A stretch of 27,527 nt of DNA from Miltoncostaeaceae bacterium (GTDB lineage Bacteria > Actinomycetota > Thermoleophilia > Miltoncostaeales > Miltoncostaeaceae), in contig JAUVQP010000002.1 of NCBI GenBank assembly GCA_030598075.1, positions 1-27,527 on the forward strand, in the 5' to 3' direction. This document shows, piece after piece, positions 1 to 9,315 of this stretch (its first letter is position 1; each line of letters opens with the position of its first letter). The position numbers were made by a program, and so were the translations under genes. The notes under the pieces are model-generated. The model made no database searches, was not told the DNA's origin, and worked only from the letters and a program-made list of their open reading frames with translations.

Positions 1-673
1 CCGTGTGCCGGTACCGCACGTAGTCGAGCGCGTTGACGCCGTCGAGCCTCTGGTAGCCCGGCTCCAGGTCGATGGCGTCATAGGACTCACCCGGACCGCT
101 GTTGTCGTTGAAATAGCGCCGGTCGACATCGATGAAGACGCCGCCGACGGCGTCGACCAGGCTCTGGAAGCCCTGGAAGTCGACCACGACGTACTCGTTG
201 ACGTCCTCGCCGGTCAGCGCCGCGACGGTCTCGATCGTCTTCGCCGGACCGCCCCAGCCGTAGGCGTCGTTGATCCTGCTGGTGCCGAAGCCCGGAATCT
301 CGACCCAGAGGTCGCGCGGGAACGACAGCATCGAGATGAAGCCGCTCGCGCTGTCCATGCGGACCAGGATGAGCGAGTCCGAGCGACCGTTGTCGCCATC
401 CTTCGGGCGCGTGTCCGAGCCGATGAGCAGCACGTTGACCGGCGCGCCGGGGAGGACCGGTCGCGTGACCCTGCGCGCCGCGCGGGCCTCCTCGGTGTCG
501 GGAGCGGCCGCCTCGAGCGTCTGGTCGAGGAAGACGTAGCCGCCGAACACGAGCGAGGCGCCCGCGCCCAGGACGAGCCAGAGCGAGATGAGCGCCGGCG
601 CGACCCATCTCCGGCTCTTCGGACGAATGCGGTAGTAACGCGCCTTGCCCTGGCCGGAGCGCCGCGGCGTCAC
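1..673 (-). CDS. LytR-CpsA-Psr (LCP) family cell-wall ligase, C-terminus cut by window edge
   Basis: LCP enzymes transfer lipid-linked glycopolymers onto peptidoglycan at the outer face of the membrane. Reading the minus strand from GTG at 673 gives 224 open codons to the left edge, where the gene is cut. Residues 1-23 are basic and cytoplasmic, 24-48 form one membrane anchor, and the LCP domain begins near 78 with VNVLLIGSDTRP. Then come GRSDSLILVRMD, LSFPRDLWVEIPG and INDAYGWGG, and later LDYVRYRHT, all typical LCP signatures with the Arg and Asp residues that bind pyrophosphate and metal. The start overlaps the stop of the upstream peptidase in a GTGA tetranucleotide, so the two are probably translationally coupled. 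Family assignment is firm; the glycopolymer substrate cannot be told. The wecA homolog at 11707-12840 could supply the lipid-linked precursor (inference). Confidence 0.9.
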   Translation of the reverse strand, partial: MTPRRSGQGKARYYRIRPKSRRWVAPALISLWLVLGAGASLVFGGYVFLDQTLEAAAPDTEEARAARRVTRPVLPGAPVNVLLIGSDTRPKDGDNGRSDSLILVRMDSASGFISMLSFPRDLWVEIPGFGTSRINDAYGWGGPAKTIETVAALTGEDVNEYVVVDFQGFQSLVDAVGGVFIDVDRRYFNDNSGPGESYDAIDLEPGYQRLDGVNALDYVRYRHT

Positions 674-1770
674 GCGGACGCCTCTTCGGCGGGGACGCCG
701 GACGCGGCAACGGCGCGGGCGAAGTCGGTCAGCGTCCGCCGGTACGCCCCGAGGCTGTCGATCTCGACGTGCTCGTGCGGCCCGTGATGCCCCCCGCCGC
801 GAGGCCCGAACTCGACCGCGGGGGTTCCGACGGAGAGAAAGGCGACCGCGTCAGACGCGCCATCGCGCCCGACCGATGTCGTGCTGGGCTCATGCGCCGA
901 TGCCGAGGAGATCAAGGCCAGCACCATGGGGTGGTCCGGGGCCACGTACGCGGGAGGCCGCTCGAGGATCACGTCCACGCTCGCCTCGGGATCGAGGCCG
1001 CGCACCTGGGCCAGCACGCCCGCGGGGTCTTGTCCGCGCAGGTAGCGGATGTCGATGTCCATCCGGCACCGGTCGGGAACCTTGTTCACGGCGTCACCGC
1101 CGCTCATCCGCCCGAGGCTGATCGACGGGGTCGGCAGCAGAGGTGTCGAGGCCCCGGCGAACGGGAGGCGCTCGATTCTGCGATAGAGATCGACGGCACC
1201 AAGAACAGCATTCTCCCCCAACCAGGGCGTCGAGCCATGCGCGGAGGTCCCGCGGACCTCGACGCTCAACATGAGCACGCCCTTCGCCTCGGAACCCACC
1301 TGCATGTCTGTGGGCTCTCCGCACACCACGAAGTCGGCCCGGAGCCCGTCGCGCACCAGCATCTCGGTACAGTTCTCGCCCGGCTCCGCACGTTCCTCGT
1401 CGGGAACGACCAACAGCTCGACCTGCGCTCCATCGAGCCCCTTCGCAAGATCGGCAACCGACAGCATCATGGACGCCAGGGCGGCCTTCATGTCGTACGC
1501 GCCGCGCCCGATGAGCCGACCGCCCTCGACGCGGGGCACGAACTGCTCGGAATGCCCCGGCACCACGTCCAAGTGGCCGTGGTACAGCAGGCGCCGAGGC
1601 CCGGACCCGACCCGCGCGACGATGGCCGACCGACCTCCCACCTCGACGCGGCGGACGGCGACGTCGCAGCCCTCCAGCCACCCCGCGACGAAGTCCATGG
1701 CGTGCTGGAGACCCGGGCGCCCCGACGTATCGTAGGCGATCAGCCGCTCCGCGAGCTGAACCTCGTCCAC
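670..1770 (-). CDS. M20-family metallopeptidase / deacylase (ArgE/DapE/CPG2-like)
   Basis: A 366-residue zinc-dependent amidohydrolase of the ArgE/DapE/ACY1/CPG2 group, probably cytoplasmic. The M20 metal and catalytic motifs are visible in order: HGHLD near 64-68, YDMK near 92-95, DEE near 124-126 (general-base Glu followed by metal-binding Glu), CGEPTD in the middle, and HHGPHEH near the C-terminus for the last metal His. The lid-domain segment VNKVPDRCRMDIDIRY is also typical. The substrate (N-acetyl-ornithine, succinyl-diaminopimelate or a peptide) cannot be decided, so no symbol is given. GTG at 1770 is preferred: there is no Shine-Dalgarno, but TATCCT lies exactly 6 nt upstream, which suggests a leaderless mRNA. 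The gene ends in a GTGA overlap with the LCP gene. Its 5' end lies against the divergent secreted-protein gene. Confidence 0.9.
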   Translation of the reverse strand: MDEVQLAERLIAYDTSGRPGLQHAMDFVAGWLEGCDVAVRRVEVGGRSAIVARVGSGPRRLLYHGHLDVVPGHSEQFVPRVEGGRLIGRGAYDMKAALASMMLSVADLAKGLDGAQVELLVVPDEERAEPGENCTEMLVRDGLRADFVVCGEPTDMQVGSEAKGVLMLSVEVRGTSAHGSTPWLGENAVLGAVDLYRRIERLPFAGASTPLLPTPSISLGRMSGGDAVNKVPDRCRMDIDIRYLRGQDPAGVLAQVRGLDPEASVDVILERPPAYVAPDHPMVLALISSASAHEPSTTSVGRDGASDAVAFLSVGTPAVEFGPRGGGHHGPHEHVEIDSLGAYRRTLTDFARAVAASGVPAEEASA

Positions 1771-2739
1771 GCGGGGAGGATAGCCGAGCCCCCCGCGACA
1801 ACACGGCGCGCACGGTCGAGCGCGCTCGCCCTCATCGCGATCGCGCTCCTCGCGGTCGGGCCGGCGGCGGTGCACGCGCGTGGCGCACCCCTCGCCGCCG
1901 CGCCGGGATGTCCGATCTTCCCTGACGGCAACGTCTGGAACCAGCCGGTCGACAACCTGCCCGCGGCCCGCGACTCGGCGCGGCTGATCCGGGGCATCGG
2001 CGCCGGCGCGCCCGTTCACCCCGACTTCAGCGACCGTGGACGCTATGGCATCCCCATAAACGTCGCCACGTCCCGAACCCCGCGCCACCGCGTCCGCTTC
2101 CGCTACGCGACGGAGTCGGATCGAGTGCCCTATCCGATTCCGCGCCGCGCTCGCATCGAGCGGGGCTCGGACCGGCACCTCATCGTGCTCGACCGAGACC
2201 GGTGCCGCCTGTACGAACTCTTCGACGCGCGGCGCATCGGGGGTCGCTGGCGGGCCGGAAGCGGCGCCGTGTGGGACCTCGGGAGCAACACCCTCCGGCG
2301 CCGAGGGTTCACGAGCGCCGACGCCGCCGGTCTCCCGATCCTGCCCGGGCTCGTGCGCCACCTCGACGTGGCGCGCGGAGAGATCGACCATGCGCTCCGG
2401 TTCACCGCCCCGCGCACGCGGCGCGCGTTCGTCTACCCGGCTCGCCACTTCGCGAGCGACTCGACAAGCGCGAGCCTCCCACCGATGGGCCTGCGGGTCC
2501 GCCTGAGGCGCTCCGTGTCGCTTCGCGGCCACGGACCGCAGGCCCGCACCGTGATCAGAGCGCTGAAGCGCTACGGGATGATCCTCGCCGACAACGGATC
2601 GCCCTGGTTCATCACGGGCGCCCCGAGCGCGGGGTGGGACGACGACGACCTGCGGACGCTCCGTCGCCTCCGTGGACGCGACTTCGAGGTAGTGGACACC
2701 CGTCGGCTCCGCAACGGGCCCCGCGCGAGCGCCGGCTAG
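1756..2739 (+). CDS. Secreted protein of unknown function (conserved, start uncertain)
   Basis: A predicted exported protein of about 330 residues. A basic stretch TTRRARSSA is followed by a hydrophobic core ALALIAIALLAVGPAAVHA that reads as a signal peptide, then a mature domain with CPIFPDGNVWNQPVD, SGAVWDLGSN, GFTSADAAGLPILPGLVR, GEIDHALRFTAP, ARHFASDS, ALKRYGMILADNGSPWFITG and GWDDDDL. I recall similar uncharacterised secreted proteins from actinobacteria and other soil bacteria but know no assigned function. No ATG, GTG or TTG lies just before the signal peptide: the next in-frame ones are GTG 1702, inside the divergent peptidase gene, and GTG 1870, after the hydrophobic core. CTG 1756 (used here) and ATA 1780 are the remaining options. 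The stop shares CTAG with the convergent MFS gene. Confidence 0.75.
   Translation: MNLVHAGRIAEPPATTRRARSSALALIAIALLAVGPAAVHARGAPLAAAPGCPIFPDGNVWNQPVDNLPAARDSARLIRGIGAGAPVHPDFSDRGRYGIPINVATSRTPRHRVRFRYATESDRVPYPIPRRARIERGSDRHLIVLDRDRCRLYELFDARRIGGRWRAGSGAVWDLGSNTLRRRGFTSADAAGLPILPGLVRHLDVARGEIDHALRFTAPRTRRAFVYPARHFASDSTSASLPPMGLRVRLRRSVSLRGHGPQARTVIRALKRYGMILADNGSPWFITGAPSAGWDDDDLRTLRRLRGRDFEVVDTRRLRNGPRASAG
1777..1782 (-). promoter_or_regulatory. Candidate -10 box for leaderless M20 peptidase mRNA
   Basis: On the minus strand TATCCT is followed by six bases (CCCCGC) and then the GTG start. In actinobacteria a TANNNT box about 7 nt before a start codon typically marks a leaderless transcript. 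No convincing -35 box is seen. The box sits inside the 5' region of the divergent secreted-protein gene. Confidence 0.5.
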
Positions 2740-3962
2740 CGACCGCGCAGATGCACGTCGATCTCCCGAACCGGGTTGGCGAGGCTCCATGCACCCCAGG
2801 CGGCGAGCAGCGCGGCGGAGACGCCGAGGCTCGCCGAGATCCCGATCTCCTCCGCGAGCACCCCCGCGAGAACGGCGCCGATCGCGACGGGTGCCACGAC
2901 CGCGAGCTGGTAGAGGCCGAGCATGCGCCCCACGAGCTCGAGCGGCGAGTGCAGCTGTAGGGCGGTATTCGTACCGGCGAACATCCAGATCCAGAAGGCG
3001 CCGCTGAAGGCCATCGCCGCCACGGCCAGCGGGAAGAGAGGCGCGTAGGCGACCGCCGCGAGGCCGGCGGCAAAGGCAAGCGTGGCCAGCGGGAGGGCAC
3101 GATGGCGGGGCAGGCCGCGCGCCGTCAGCCTCTCGAGCGCGAACGCCCCCACAAGACCGCCGCCGCCCATCGCACCCAACAGGAAGCCCAACCCCTCCGG
3201 CCCCGCGTCGAGATGGCCCGCGACGACCGGAGCAAGCTCCTGGATCGGGGACGCGAGGCCCGTGAAGATGGCCATGCCGACAAGCAGCCGTCGGATGGCC
3301 GGATCGCCCGCGGCGAACACGAACGCCGCCCGCGCGGTGGGTCGCTCGTGCGCGCCCGCCGCGGGGCGAGGACCCACGCGCGACAGGGCCCAGACCAGAC
3401 CCAGGAACGAGACGGCGTTGAGCGCGAAGCACACGGTGGCTCCCGCGAGGGCGAGCGTGACCCCTCCGATCGCCGGGCCCGCAAGCCGGGCGACGTTGAC
3501 CCCGACCGCGTTCAGCGAGACCGACTGCGAGAAGAGCGACCGCGGTACCAGGGTCGGTATGAGCGCGAGCAGCGCCGGAAGCCCCAGGGCGAAGCCGGCG
3601 CCGACGACGAAGCTGAAGGCGTAGATCGCGGCGACCGACACCTCCCCCGCCCACGCCAGGATGGTGAGCGCCCCGGCTCCGAGCGCTTGCGCGAGAAGAG
3701 CCGCGATGGCGACGGTCCTCCGGTCGACCCGATCGGCGAGGTAGCCGGCATAGGGACTCAGGAAGATCGCCGGGGCGCGGGTGAGCAGCACGAGGGCACC
3801 CACCGCCGCGGGACTGCCGGTGATGCTGAAGACCAGCCATCCGGCCGCGACAGTCTGCAGCCAGGTCCCGGTGTTGGAGGCGATCGTGGCGAGCCAGACG
3901 TCGCGAAACACCGGCACGCGCAGCGCGGACGGCACCGCACGTCCGAGAGCTTCCCTAGCCAC
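2736..3962 (-). CDS. Major facilitator superfamily exporter (EntS/MFS_3-like)
   Basis: A 408-residue integral membrane transporter, 10-12 hydrophobic segments by eye. It resembles the EntS-like MFS_3 group of drug or siderophore exporters: N-terminal FRDVWLATIASNTGTWLQTVA, then LVFSITGSPAAVGAL, and the MFS cytoplasmic loop GYLADRVDRRTV between TM2 and TM3 near residues 72-83. A second-half segment FAGTNTALQLHSPLELVGRMLGLYQ is also typical. The substrate is not predictable, and no siderophore or antibiotic gene lies nearby. The GTG start at 3962 has no clear Shine-Dalgarno; the internal GTG at codon 10 is an alternative. The stop codon overlaps the convergent secreted-protein stop through CTAG. 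About 370 bp of non-coding DNA separate it from atpC. Confidence 0.88.
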   Translation of the reverse strand: MAREALGRAVPSALRVPVFRDVWLATIASNTGTWLQTVAAGWLVFSITGSPAAVGALVLLTRAPAIFLSPYAGYLADRVDRRTVAIAALLAQALGAGALTILAWAGEVSVAAIYAFSFVVGAGFALGLPALLALIPTLVPRSLFSQSVSLNAVGVNVARLAGPAIGGVTLALAGATVCFALNAVSFLGLVWALSRVGPRPAAGAHERPTARAAFVFAAGDPAIRRLLVGMAIFTGLASPIQELAPVVAGHLDAGPEGLGFLLGAMGGGGLVGAFALERLTARGLPRHRALPLATLAFAAGLAAVAYAPLFPLAVAAMAFSGAFWIWMFAGTNTALQLHSPLELVGRMLGLYQLAVVAPVAIGAVLAGVLAEEIGISASLGVSAALLAAWGAWSLANPVREIDVHLRGR

Positions 3963-4090
3963 GCACGCGCCGCTTCGTCACGAGAAGCCGGCCACCGGAG
4001 GGAGGGTGGCGAGTGCCCGCTCCTTCGGGGGCGGAGCGTCGCGGGCGCAAGCCGAGGCGGGCGAAGACCCGGCGCCCGACCGACGGTGTG

Positions 4091-4258
4091 CTAGCGCTCT
4101 CGCAAGGAACGTCGGCGAGCGTCGCCCCGAGAAGACCCCGCGGGGCAAGAACCCGGCGTCATGGGCGGGGCGCCGCCCGTGGCGATGACCGAGGCGCAGC
4201 ATCCGCGGAGGTTCGCAGCCCGATGGAACGCGGTGAACGCTTCTCGGCGGGGCGCCGG
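4091..4258 (+). repeat. Diverged second copy of the 168-bp palindromic element
   Basis: Read on the plus strand, this segment aligns end to end with the reverse complement of 12880-13047, with only one single-base gap in each direction and the same total length of 168 bp. By hand count about two thirds of positions match. Long exact blocks include CCCCGCGGGGCAAG, TGGCGATGACCGAGG and GCATCCGCG. The end at 4091 keeps CTAG and AGGAAC-like terminal-repeat sequence; the other end has decayed to CCGG. It encodes nothing recognisable. Confidence 0.75.
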
Positions 4259-4302
4259 CGGCGGCACCGGGGAAAAGGCCCGGAGACGGCCCGCGGACGA
4301 GA

Positions 4303-4328
4303 GCCGCCCCGACTCCCGTCGGGGCGGC
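4303..4328 (-). terminator. Hairpin terminator of the atp operon
   Basis: A perfect 11-bp GC-rich stem (GCCGCCCCGAC / GTCGGGGCGGC) with a 4-base loop starts 5 bases after the atpC stop on the minus strand. It is followed by TCTCGTCC rather than a strong T-run, as is common in high-GC bacteria. Position and stem strength support termination of the ATP synthase operon; efficiency is unknown. Confidence 0.75.
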
Positions 4329-4333
4329 CGCTG

Positions 4334-4762
4334 TCAGGAATCCGCTACCTTCAGGCGGTTCTCGGCGCGCCGCCGGGCGCTCTCGGCGGCCACCCGGGCC
4401 ACCTCGTCGTCGGCGGCGTCGGCCACCGCGGTCTCGGCTCGATCCAGCGCCGACCGTGCGCGTGCGCGGTCGATATCCCGAGCCAGCTCCGCCTGCTCGA
4501 CGAGCACCAGCACGCGATCCTCGTAGACCGACATGTACCCCTCGGTGGTGGCATAGACCAGCTTCTCGTCGTCAAGCGTGGTGATGCGCGTCTCGCCGTG
4601 CCGCAGCAGGGCGATGAACGGCGCGTGCCGGGGGAGGATGCCGACCTCGCCCTCGACGCTCGGAGCGACCACCATCCTGGCGACGTCGTCGAACACCGGC
4701 CCCTCGGGCGTGAGCACGCGCACCCCGAGGCGCTTCCGGTCAGAGCTGACGGCGGTGGACAC
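4334..4762 (-). CDS. atpC: ATP synthase F1 epsilon subunit
   Basis: The 142-residue epsilon subunit forms part of the F1 central stalk and regulates ATP hydrolysis. The N-terminal beta-sandwich is recognisable from RVLTPEGPVFDDVARMVVAPSVEGEVGILPRHAPFIALL, followed by LVYATTEGYMSVYEDRVLVLVE. The C-terminal part is a charged two-helix region rich in Ala, Arg and Glu, so the full-length form with the inhibitory helices is present. It is the last gene of the operon, 7 bp after atpD. GTG at 4762 is preceded by GAGGA at short spacing. A strong hairpin follows the stop. Confidence 0.95.
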   Translation of the reverse strand: MSTAVSSDRKRLGVRVLTPEGPVFDDVARMVVAPSVEGEVGILPRHAPFIALLRHGETRITTLDDEKLVYATTEGYMSVYEDRVLVLVEQAELARDIDRARARSALDRAETAVADAADDEVARVAAESARRRAENRLKVADS

Positions 4763-4769
4763 CGCGTCC

Positions 4770-6185
4770 TCAGCCCTCGGCCTGGAGTTCGTCGGCGCGC
4801 TCGACGGCCTCGTCGATCGAGCCGACGAGGTAGAACGCCTGCTCGGGAAGCTCGTCGTGCTTGCCCTCGACGATCTCCTTGAAGCCTCGCACCGTCTCTG
4901 ACAACGGCACGTAGGTGCCGGGCTTGCCGGTGAACGCCTCGGCCACGTGGAACGGCTGCGAGAGGAAGCGCTCGATGCGGCGCGCGCGGCCCACCGCGAG
5001 CTTCTGCTCGTCGGTCAGCTCGTCGACGCCGAGGATCGCGATGATGTCCTGGAGGTCCTTGTAGGTTTGGAGGATCTCCTGAACCTGGGTGGTGACCTCG
5101 TAGTGCTCCGCGCCGACGCCCTCCTTGCTGAGCGCGCGGCTGGTCGAGTCCAGCGGGTCGACCGCCGGGTAGATGCCCTTCTCGGCGATGGAGCGGCTGA
5201 GCACGGTGGTCGCGTCGAGGTGCGCGAAGCTCGCGGCCGGAGCCGGGTCGGTGAGGTCGTCCGCCGGCACGTAGATCGCCTGCACCGAGGTGACCGAGCC
5301 GTTCCGCGTCGAGGTGATGCGCTCTTGAAGGTCGCCCATCTCGGTCTGGAGGGTGGGCTGGTAGCCCACGGCGGAGGGCATCCGGCCGAGCAGCGCGGAG
5401 ACCTCGGAGCCAGCCTGCACGAACCGGAAGATGTTGTCGATGAACAGCAGCACGTCCTGGCCGCCCTTGTCGCGAAAGTACTCCGCCATCGTCAGGCCGC
5501 TCAAACCGACGCGAAGGCGGGCGCCCGGGGGCTCGTTCATCTGGCCGTAGACGAGCGCGGTCTTGTCGATGACCCCGCTCTCCTTCATCTCGAGCCAGAG
5601 GTCGTTGCCCTCGCGCGTGCGCTCGCCGACGCCCGCGAACACCGAGAGCCCGCCGTGCTCCTGCGCGATGTTGTGGATGAGCTCCTGGATGAGCACGGTC
5701 TTTCCGACGCCGGCGCCGCCGAACAGCCCGACCTTGCCGCCCTTGACGTAGGGGGCCAGCAGGTCGACGACCTTGATGCCCGTCTCGAAGATCTCCTCGC
5801 TGGGGTCGAGCGAGTCGAACGGCGGCGCGGCGCGATGGATGGGCCAGCGCTCGGTGGTGCCGATGTCGCCGCCCTCGTCGATGACCTCGCCCAAGACGTT
5901 GAAGATTCGGCCCAGGGTGGCGTCCCCCACCGGCACCGTGATGGGCTGGCCGGTGTCGACGACCTCGATGCCGCGAGCCAGACCGTCGGTGGTGTCGAAC
6001 GCGACCGCTCGCACGCGACTGTCGCCGAGCAACTGCTGCACCTCCGCGACGATCGGGTCGCCTCCGCCCGGCCGCGGGATCTCGATGGCCGAGTAGATGC
6101 TAGGCAGATCGCTGGGGAAATGAGCGTCGATGACGACACCCCTGATCTCCACGATCGTGCCCATGTTCTGACCGTTCTCAGCCAT
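4770..6185 (-). CDS. atpD: ATP synthase F1 beta subunit
   Basis: The 471-residue catalytic subunit of F1. The P-loop GGAGVGKT is at 156-163, the catalytic Glu lies in GVGERTREGND near 188, Walker B in VLLFIDNIFRF, and the adenine-binding segment ALLGRMPSAVGYQPTL follows. The DELSEED torque loop appears as DELTDEQ, which keeps three of its acidic positions. Length and motif order are standard. ATG 6185 is preceded by GAAGGAGA with an 8-nt spacer, a good ribosome binding site. The gene lies 51 nt after atpG and 7 nt before atpC. Confidence 0.98.
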   Translation of the reverse strand: MAENGQNMGTIVEIRGVVIDAHFPSDLPSIYSAIEIPRPGGGDPIVAEVQQLLGDSRVRAVAFDTTDGLARGIEVVDTGQPITVPVGDATLGRIFNVLGEVIDEGGDIGTTERWPIHRAAPPFDSLDPSEEIFETGIKVVDLLAPYVKGGKVGLFGGAGVGKTVLIQELIHNIAQEHGGLSVFAGVGERTREGNDLWLEMKESGVIDKTALVYGQMNEPPGARLRVGLSGLTMAEYFRDKGGQDVLLFIDNIFRFVQAGSEVSALLGRMPSAVGYQPTLQTEMGDLQERITSTRNGSVTSVQAIYVPADDLTDPAPAASFAHLDATTVLSRSIAEKGIYPAVDPLDSTSRALSKEGVGAEHYEVTTQVQEILQTYKDLQDIIAILGVDELTDEQKLAVGRARRIERFLSQPFHVAEAFTGKPGTYVPLSETVRGFKEIVEGKHDELPEQAFYLVGSIDEAVERADELQAEG

Positions 6186-6236
6186 TCTGTGAGTCTCCTT
6201 CGGGGACGTTGTCCCGGGGTACCTGCGAAACCGCGA

Positions 6237-7133
6237 CTACGCGAGCGCGTCGGCGCCCGCCACGACCTCCAAGATCTCTTGGGTGATGGAGGCCTGGCGC
6301 GCGCGGTTCATCGCAAGGGTCAGCTCGGAGATGAGCGAACCCGCGTTGTCGGTGGCGTTGCGCATGGCGTTCCGCCGCGCGGCGTGCTCCGCGGCCGCGC
6401 TCTCCAGCAGAGCACGGTAGATCGTGGTGTCCAGATAGGTCGGCAGCAGCTTGTGCAGGAAGTCCTCGGGCTCGGGCTCGAAGAACGCGAGCGACCTCTC
6501 GTGGAAGTGATCGACGTTCTCGCCCTCGTCCTCCTCGATGACCTCGCGGTCGAGCGGCAGCAGTTGCTCGACGGTGACCTCTTGCTCGATGACCGACTTG
6601 AACGCGTTGTAGACGACGAGCACCCGACCGACCTCGCCGTCGGTGAACTCGCGCACGACGTGCTCGGTGACCTGCTGCGCGTCGGCGAACGTCGGCTCGG
6701 TCGAGAAGCCCTGGAAGACACGGTCGATGGGAAGGCCGCGGAAGGCGAGCGTTCCGGCGCCCTTCTTCCCGACCGCGAGGTAGCTGACACTCTTGACGCC
6801 GTCGGCGCGCATCTCGGCTTCGGAGACAAACCCGGCGCGGAGGATGTTGACGTTGAACGCGCCCGCGAGGCCGCGATCGCCGGTGATGGTGACGATGACC
6901 GCGTTCTCGATCTCATCGCGCTCGGCGAGCAGAGGGAAGCCGTGAAGGCTGCCGCTGGACTTCGCCGCCTGCGACATGAGCCGCCTCATGTTCTCGGCGT
7001 AGGGCCGAAGCGACTCGATGCGCTCTTGGGCGCGTCGCAGCTTCGCGGAGGCCACGAGCTCCATGGCTCGCGTGATCTTCCGCGTGTTGCGGACCGATTC
7101 GATCCGCGCCTTGATGTCGCGCTGTGAAGGCAT
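6237..7133 (-). CDS. atpG: ATP synthase F1 gamma subunit
   Basis: The 298-residue rotor shaft of F1. The N-terminal helix IKARIESVRNTRKITRAMELVASAKLRRA is diagnostic, as are VTITGDRGLAGAFNVNILR in the central domain and the C-terminal helix with ARRNAMRNATDNAGSLI and NRARQASITQEILEVVAGADAL. The middle contains an acidic stretch (EVIEEDEGENVDHFHER), a region that varies among bacteria. The ATG start is 24 nt after atpA; the Shine-Dalgarno is weak, so expression may rely on coupling within the operon. Confidence 0.97.
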   Translation of the reverse strand: MPSQRDIKARIESVRNTRKITRAMELVASAKLRRAQERIESLRPYAENMRRLMSQAAKSSGSLHGFPLLAERDEIENAVIVTITGDRGLAGAFNVNILRAGFVSEAEMRADGVKSVSYLAVGKKGAGTLAFRGLPIDRVFQGFSTEPTFADAQQVTEHVVREFTDGEVGRVLVVYNAFKSVIEQEVTVEQLLPLDREVIEEDEGENVDHFHERSLAFFEPEPEDFLHKLLPTYLDTTIYRALLESAAAEHAARRNAMRNATDNAGSLISELTLAMNRARQASITQEILEVVAGADALA

Positions 7134-7157
7134 GGTCTCGTCGCGCTCCGCGCCGGC

Positions 7158-8723
<1,566 letters not shown>

Positions 8724-8760
8724 CGTTGCCTTCCTCGTCTCTCGAGCGTCGTGGGGGCGG

Positions 8761-9315
8761 TCAGTCGGGGCTGATGGCGGCCTCGACCGGCGCGCCGACC
8801 AGGGTGGATCGGAGGTCGCGAAAGCCGTGGCGAACGGAGCCGTCGACGACCGTGCTGCCCACTTGGAGCACGAGCCCGCCGATGATGTCGGGCTCGACGC
8901 CCTGAGTGAGCGAGACCTCGCGCCCGGTGTGCGCGCCGACTCGTTCGACGATGCGGTCGCGCAGATCGTCGGGGAGCGGCACGGCCGTCAGGGCGTGCAC
9001 CTCGATGCGGCCTTCGGCGTCGGCCACGCGGGCGCCGAAGGCGTCCACGATCGCGCCGAGCTCGTCGAACCGCCCGCGGTCCAGCAGCACCTGGAGGAGG
9101 TTGGTCACCAACGCGTGCGCGCCGGCAGCGAGCTCGTCGACGACCCCCTTCTTGGCGCCCGCCGCGACCTCCGGATTCTCGAACGCGGCGGCCAGCTCCG
9201 GAGATTCAGACAACGCCCCGTGGAACTCGGCCAGCTCGGCGCTGACGCGCGCCAGCGCGCCCTCCTGGGCCCCGGCCTCGTACAGGGCCTCGGCATAGGT
9301 GGTGGCGACGCTCAC
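8761..9315 (-). CDS. atpH: ATP synthase F1 delta subunit
   Basis: The 184-residue delta subunit (OSCP) links F1 to the peripheral stalk. It starts with VATTYAEALYEAG, the usual N-terminal pattern, and ends with the conserved EVSLTQGVEPDIIGGLVLQVGSTVVDGSV block. It is a normal-length stand-alone delta, not fused to subunit b as in mycobacteria. The GTG start overlaps the atpF stop through GTGA, indicating coupled translation. Confidence 0.95.
   Translation of the reverse strand: MSVATTYAEALYEAGAQEGALARVSAELAEFHGALSESPELAAAFENPEVAAGAKKGVVDELAAGAHALVTNLLQVLLDRGRFDELGAIVDAFGARVADAEGRIEVHALTAVPLPDDLRDRIVERVGAHTGREVSLTQGVEPDIIGGLVLQVGSTVVDGSVRHGFRDLRSTLVGAPVEAAISPD

Larger units (their letters stand above)
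3963..4333. other. Non-coding gap between the MFS gene and the atp operon
   Basis: This 371-bp stretch has no ORF resembling a protein; the plus-strand ORFs crossing it run antisense into atpC. It holds a decayed 168-bp repeat copy (4091-4258) and the atp terminator hairpin (4303-4328). No convincing promoter for the MFS gene was recognised in 3963-4090; only short inverted repeats are visible there. Confidence 0.7.

Noticed and set aside
1771..3840. Upstream extension of the M20 peptidase frame to more than 1000 codons
   Set aside because: The extra part is low-complexity Arg/Ala/Gly sequence antisense to the secreted-protein gene and inside the MFS gene.
4013..4882. Plus-strand 289-codon ORF starting in the gap before atpC
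   Set aside because: Most of it is antisense to atpC and atpD, and the part in the gap is low-complexity Arg-rich sequence over the decayed repeat.
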